Part shown: piece by piece, positions 23,184-26,584 of the stretch | Numbering within the stretch: position 1 is the stretch's first letter | Layout: every line of letters starts with the position of its first letter | NCBI GenBank assembly: GCA_016789785.1 | Contig: JAEUQE010000117.1 | Location: 1 to 26,584, forward strand | Length of the DNA: 26,584 bases | Reading direction: 5' to 3' | From: Bryobacterales bacterium | GTDB taxonomy: Bacteria; Acidobacteriota; Terriglobia; Bryobacterales; Bryobacteraceae | Made by a program: the position numbers and the translations under genes | Notes under the pieces: generated by a model | What the model was told of the DNA's origin: nothing | The model's database searches: none | Seen by the model: the letters and a program-made list of their open reading frames with translations, nothing else

Positions 23184-24626
23184 ATGCTGCCGCAGATTGC
23201 GCTCGACCTAAGATCCGAGACACCGATCTACCGGCAACTTGCGGAGAAAATCCGGGAGTTGATCCAGCGGGGGGCGCTTGAGCAAGGGGAACGGCTTCCA
23301 GCCACGCGGGAATTGGCTGGTATGCTTGGTCTGAACCGAACTACCGTGTCGGCGGCTTACGAACTCTTGGAAGCCGAGGGTCTGTTGAAGGGGCATGTCG
23401 GGCGGGGCAGCTTCGTCAGCGGCGTGAATGAGGCCAAGGGCCACGGAATCGACTGGTCCCAGTTTTCCGCTGAAACGGAGTCATGGTCGGTAGGCTCAGC
23501 GCGGATCAGTTTCGCGGCATCACGACCGGCGAGTGAGCTGTTTCCGCTGGACGAGTTTCGGGAAACTTGCCGGGAGGTATTGGAAGGCGGGACTCTTGCC
23601 GAAATCTTGCAACTCGGATCGCCGCTCGGTTACGGCCCATTGCGAGCGTTCCTCCGCCGGAGCGGCCAGGAGTCGGACGAAGTGCTGATTACGAGCGGCT
23701 GCCAGCAGGCGATCGATCTCGTTCAGCGCGCGGTGGTCCGGCCCGGTGACACCGTGGTGCTGGAGGACCCGGTTTATCCGGGTCTGAAGAATGTGTTCGC
23801 ACCCGCCGGCGCAAGGCTCATTGGTGTACCAGTTGGCCCGACGGGGATTGATCTCGAAGTGCTGGAGCGAACGATTCAGCGGGAGCGGCCCCGGCTGCTG
23901 GTGATCACGCCGAACTTTCAGAATCCTACAGGGGCGACGCTTCCCTTGACTGCGCGGCAAACAATCCTTCGGATCACGCGCGAACACGGCACCATCTTGT
24001 TGGAAAACGACATCTACGGCGACCTTCGTTACGATGGCATCTTGCTCCCGACGATGAAACAGCTCGATCCATCGGGTGATGTTGTGCATCTGGGGAGCTT
24101 TTCGAAGGTCGCGTTTCCAGGGCTTCGAATCGGCTGGGTGATCGCGCCCAAGGCTCTGATATCGCGGCTGGCGGCTGCCAAGCAGTGGTGTGACCTGCAC
24201 TCGGACAATCTTTCGCAGGCCGTGCTGTTCCGGTTTGTCGAGTCGGGCCGGCTGGCGAAACATCGCAGACGAGTGATTGTGGAAGGACAGCGGCGGCTTG
24301 AGACGGTTCTTGAGTCGTGCGAACAGTACCTGCCTCCGGGGAGCCGCTTCACGAGACCCCAAGGTGGGATGAATTTGTGGGTGCGGCTGCCGGATCTGCT
24401 GGATGCCAGCGAACTTCTTCCGAGTGCGCTTCGGGCGGGCGTCAACTACCTTCCAGGGCGCTACTTCGGGGTGTCCCGCAGCGAGCCCAATAGTCTTCGT
24501 TTGAGCTTCGCGGGATTGCCACCCGAACAGATTCGCGAGGGCGTGGCTATCCTCGGAGAGCTGTTTTTGAATGAATTGGAACGAGCGCAGGCCGAACGGC
24601 TGGAGCCCGCGGCGGCGCTTGTTTAA
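23184..24626 (+). CDS. pdxR: MocR/PdxR-type regulator (GntR helix-turn-helix plus aminotransferase domain)
   Basis: The 480-residue protein joins a GntR winged helix (about 8-80; P-A-T-R-E-L-A, N-R-T-T-V-S-A-A-Y-E-L-L, G-R-G-S-F-V) to a fold-type I aminotransferase domain (about 105-470). The cofactor residues are present: N247 in N-P-T-G, D276 and Y278 in E-N-D-I-Y-G-D, the Schiff-base lysine K308 in S-F-S-K, and R315 in G-L-R-I-G-W. In the known PdxR proteins pyridoxal phosphate binds this domain and switches control of pdxS-pdxT. Here pdxS begins 12 bases downstream on the same strand, so the regulator appears to be in the same operon and autoregulated. The named function is inferred from fusion and context. 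Confidence 0.9.
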   Translation: MLPQIALDLRSETPIYRQLAEKIRELIQRGALEQGERLPATRELAGMLGLNRTTVSAAYELLEAEGLLKGHVGRGSFVSGVNEAKGHGIDWSQFSAETESWSVGSARISFAASRPASELFPLDEFRETCREVLEGGTLAEILQLGSPLGYGPLRAFLRRSGQESDEVLITSGCQQAIDLVQRAVVRPGDTVVLEDPVYPGLKNVFAPAGARLIGVPVGPTGIDLEVLERTIQRERPRLLVITPNFQNPTGATLPLTARQTILRITREHGTILLENDIYGDLRYDGILLPTMKQLDPSGDVVHLGSFSKVAFPGLRIGWVIAPKALISRLAAAKQWCDLHSDNLSQAVLFRFVESGRLAKHRRRVIVEGQRRLETVLESCEQYLPPGSRFTRPQGGMNLWVRLPDLLDASELLPSALRAGVNYLPGRYFGVSRSEPNSLRLSFAGLPPEQIREGVAILGELFLNELERAQAERLEPAAALV

Positions 24627-24638
24627 GGAGGTTGCGAA

Positions 24639-25526
24639 ATGGTGTATTTGGACGAACAGTATCGCGTAAAGGTCGGCCTGGCCGAGATGCTGAAGGGCGG
24701 CGTGATCATGGACGTGACCAACGCCGAACAGGCTGTGATCGCCGAGAAAGCCGGCGCCGCGGCCGTGATGGCGCTGGAACGCGTTCCCGCGGATATTCGC
24801 AAAGAGGGCGGAGTGGCGCGAATGGCTCCGATTAGCAAGATCCGGGAGATCATGGCCACGGTCAGTATTCCGGTGATGGCCAAGGCGCGCATCGGTCACT
24901 TCATGGAAGCTCGTGTTCTCGAGGCGCTCAAGGTCGACTACATCGACGAGAGCGAAGTGCTCACGCCTGCCGATGAAGAGCACCACATCGACAAGCGGGC
25001 GTTCAAGACACCGTTTGTGTGCGGTGCACGCAATCTCGGTGAAGCACTGCGGCGCATCGCCGAGGGCGCGTCGATGATCCGCACGAAGGGTGAGGCAGGC
25101 TCCGGAAACATCGTTGAGGCGGTACGGCATATCCGGACCATCGTGAAGGAGATGAAACAGCTTACGGTGCTTGGCAGGGAGGAATTGGTGGCGGAATCGA
25201 AGAAGCTGCAAGCACCGCTCGAACTTGTCCAGTTCGTCGCGGAAAACGGCAGGCTCCCCGTGCCTAATTTCTCCGCCGGCGGCATTGCGACACCGGCCGA
25301 TGCCGCTCTGGTGATGCAGCTTGGCGCCGAAGCAGTGTTTGTGGGTTCGGGGATCTTCAAGTCGTCGGATCCGGAGGCACGAGCCCGTGCGATCGTCAAG
25401 GCGGCCACTTTCTACAATGACCCCGAGAAACTGCTCCAGGCGAGCGAAGAACTTGGCATTGGAATGTTCGGCATTGATGTGGCGAAGCTGCCTGAAGCGG
25501 AACTGTTGCAGACGCGCGGCTGGTAG
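24639..25526 (+). CDS. pdxS: Pyridoxal 5'-phosphate synthase, lyase subunit
   Basis: The 295-residue protein is the standard length for PdxS. D25, K82 (M-A-K-A-R-I-G-H) and K150 (I-R-T-K-G-E) match the aspartate and the two lysines that carry the ribose-phosphate intermediates. [13 protein letters not shown] and the phosphate loop [13 protein letters not shown] are diagnostic. It makes pyridoxal phosphate from ribose 5-phosphate, glyceraldehyde 3-phosphate and ammonia supplied by PdxT, as a dodecamer in the cytoplasm. A perfect TAAGGAGG overlaps the stop codon of pdxR and lies seven bases before the ATG, so translation should be strong and coupled. Confidence 0.97.
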   Translation: MVYLDEQYRVKVGLAEMLKGGVIMDVTNAEQAVIAEKAGAAAVMALERVPADIRKEGGVARMAPISKIREIMATVSIPVMAKARIGHFMEARVLEALKVDYIDESEVLTPADEEHHIDKRAFKTPFVCGARNLGEALRRIAEGASMIRTKGEAGSGNIVEAVRHIRTIVKEMKQLTVLGREELVAESKKLQAPLELVQFVAENGRLPVPNFSAGGIATPADAALVMQLGAEAVFVGSGIFKSSDPEARARAIVKAATFYNDPEKLLQASEELGIGMFGIDVAKLPEAELLQTRGW

Positions 25527-25550
25527 GCAGAACGAAAGGGCAACCGGCAC

Positions 25551-26135
25551 ATGAAGATCGGCGTGCTCGCGCTGCAAGGGGATTTCGGCGCTCACTGCAA
25601 GGCGGTGGAACGGCTCAGTGCGGAAGCCTGTGAGGTGCGATCTGCCGCCGAGCTGAAGGACGTTGATGGTCTTATCATCCCCGGGGGCGAGAGTACCACC
25701 ATGTTGAAGTTGCTTCGCGAAGAGGGTCTGTTCGATCCTCTTCGCGAGTTCGGGCGCTCGAAGCCGGTATTTGGAACCTGCGCGGGGGCGATTCTGCTCG
25801 CCAAACAGGTTCGCTCTCCAGTACAGGAATCGCTTGGACTCGTCGACATCGACATCGAGCGCAACGGCTACGGGCGACAGATCGACAGCCGCGTCGTGAG
25901 CCTGGACGGCAATGTGGAGGCAGTGTTTATCCGTGCTCCAATCATCCGGCGAGTTGGGCCAGAAGCGAGGACGCTTCTGTCTTACGAAGGCGACCCGGTT
26001 CTGGTCGAGCAGGGCAGGCATCTCGTAGCGACGTTTCATCCGGAACTCACAGCCGATTTGGCGATACATCGGCGTTTTCTGGAAGCCGTTGCTGGCGCCC
26101 TTGGTTCGCAGGAGCAGCCGCCCCCGGGACGGTAA
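25551..26135 (+). CDS. pdxT: Pyridoxal 5'-phosphate synthase, glutaminase subunit
   Basis: The 194-residue class I glutamine amidotransferase has G-G-E-S-T-T (45-50) for glutamine binding, the nucleophile C77 in F-G-T-C-A-G-A, and the catalytic pair H163 and E165 in T-F-H-P-E-L-T. It hydrolyses glutamine and channels ammonia to PdxS. It starts 24 bases after pdxS with GAAAGGG as a ribosome binding site. The last ~12 residues (after E-A-V-A-G-A-L-G) are an unusual proline-rich tail, and this region overlaps the convergent sugar transferase frame by 89 bases. Confidence 0.96.
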   Translation: MKIGVLALQGDFGAHCKAVERLSAEACEVRSAAELKDVDGLIIPGGESTTMLKLLREEGLFDPLREFGRSKPVFGTCAGAILLAKQVRSPVQESLGLVDIDIERNGYGRQIDSRVVSLDGNVEAVFIRAPIIRRVGPEARTLLSYEGDPVLVEQGRHLVATFHPELTADLAIHRRFLEAVAGALGSQEQPPPGR

Positions 26136-26584
26136 CATCGCCGTTTTGGTGGATATCCCTACGCAGGACGACGTAGGGGATCGTCTTTGCCATGATTCTG
26201 AGATCGAGCCACAGGGTCCAGTTCCGTGCATAGCTGCAGTCAAGACGGCGCCTCAGTTCCCAAGGGATGGAGTTGCGGCCACTGATCTGGGCCAAGCCCG
26301 TGATGCCGGGCCGCACCTGCAGTTTCACCAGATCCTCATCGGTGTAGTACCGCAGTTGATCCACTTGGTCTGGCCGGGGGCCGACGATACTCATGTCTCC
26401 AACGAGCACATTCCAGAGTTGAGGCAACTCATCCAGACTGGAAGTTCTGAGCAGCCGGCCAATCGAGGTCACTCTCGGATCTTCAGAGCCGGAATAGGTT
26501 GACCCGTCTGCATTGCGCAGATCCGGAGCGTTCTCGATCATGGTCCGAAACTTGAGAACATGAAATGGCTTACCAGCCAGTCCC
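26047..26584 (-). CDS. Exopolysaccharide-type sugar transferase (polyprenyl glycosylphosphotransferase), partial
   Basis: The gene runs off the right edge, so its 5' end is missing; about 178 codons are visible. The catalytic domain of the bacterial sugar-transferase family (WbaP/PglC type) is clear. It shows G-K-P-F-H-V-L-K-F-R-T-M at the edge, R-T-S-L-D-E-L-P-Q-L-W-N-V-L, G-D-M-S-I-V-G-P-R-P, and W-L-D-L-R-I-M-A-K-T. It transfers a sugar 1-phosphate from a nucleotide sugar to undecaprenyl phosphate at the inner membrane, the first step of an exopolysaccharide or O-antigen repeat unit. The frame continues ~30 residues past the usual end of the domain, antisense to the end of pdxT. The N-terminal membrane region, if any, lies outside the window. 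Confidence 0.92.
   Translation of the reverse strand, partial: GLAGKPFHVLKFRTMIENAPDLRNADGSTYSGSEDPRVTSIGRLLRTSSLDELPQLWNVLVGDMSIVGPRPDQVDQLRYYTDEDLVKLQVRPGITGLAQISGRNSIPWELRRRLDCSYARNWTLWLDLRIMAKTIPYVVLRRDIHQNGDVTVPGAAAPANQGRQQRLPENADVSPNRL

Noticed and set aside
23520..26243. 907-codon open frame antisense to pdxR-pdxS-pdxT
   Set aside because: All three sense genes are certain. The antisense product is a His/Arg/Leu-rich shadow with no signal, motif or ribosome binding site.

Overview
The window looks like chromosomal DNA of a member of the Acidobacteriota, probably close to Solibacter/Bryobacter (Bryobacterales). This is inferred from the GC-rich coding style, a ~1050-residue TonB-dependent receptor with an N-terminal carboxypeptidase-regulatory-like domain, a three-gene succinate dehydrogenase of class B (sdhC-sdhA-sdhB, no sdhD), several ECF sigma/anti-sigma modules, and Tat-exported sulfatase-type enzymes. 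No rRNA, tRNA, CRISPR array, insertion sequence or prophage gene was recognised.

Layout. 1-1885: a small membrane protein converges on an exported NodB-like polysaccharide deacetylase. 2068-5448: the sdhCAB respiratory operon. 5507-8438 (minus): a BtuB-like TonB-dependent receptor and an exported protein of unknown function, separated by a palindrome-rich gap. 8554-9201: a GntR/FCD regulator with a TATAAT box so close to its ATG that the mRNA may be nearly leaderless. 9292-14873 (plus): four genes in a row, namely two homologous cysteine-rich exported miniproteins, a secreted Asp-box beta-propeller with a C-x-C-C centre and a His-rich loop, and a very large TonB-dependent receptor. This is the most interesting part of the window; metal (perhaps copper) handling is my inference.

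14870-20501 (minus): a series reading ECF sigma factor, sulfatase, exported aldose 1-epimerase, second ECF sigma factor, zinc-finger anti-sigma factor with a helical-repeat tail, and a cyclase-family hydrolase. The last four are separated by only 13-45 bases and are probably co-transcribed. A second zinc-finger anti-sigma factor (20872-21675) diverges from the first sigma factor.

21928-26135: a secreted protein made of three degenerate RidA domains is divergent from a vitamin B6 operon, pdxR (MocR-type regulator)-pdxS-pdxT. The window ends inside an exopolysaccharide-type sugar transferase (minus) whose 3' end overlaps pdxT antisense by 89 bases.

How they work together: sdhCAB feeds electrons from succinate to quinone. 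pdxST make pyridoxal phosphate, which PdxR probably senses. The minus-strand series looks like envelope stress or glycan-responsive regulation next to sulfated-sugar enzymes. Two receptor loci handle uptake across the outer membrane. Large open frames antisense to sdh and pdx were judged to be shadows of codon bias.
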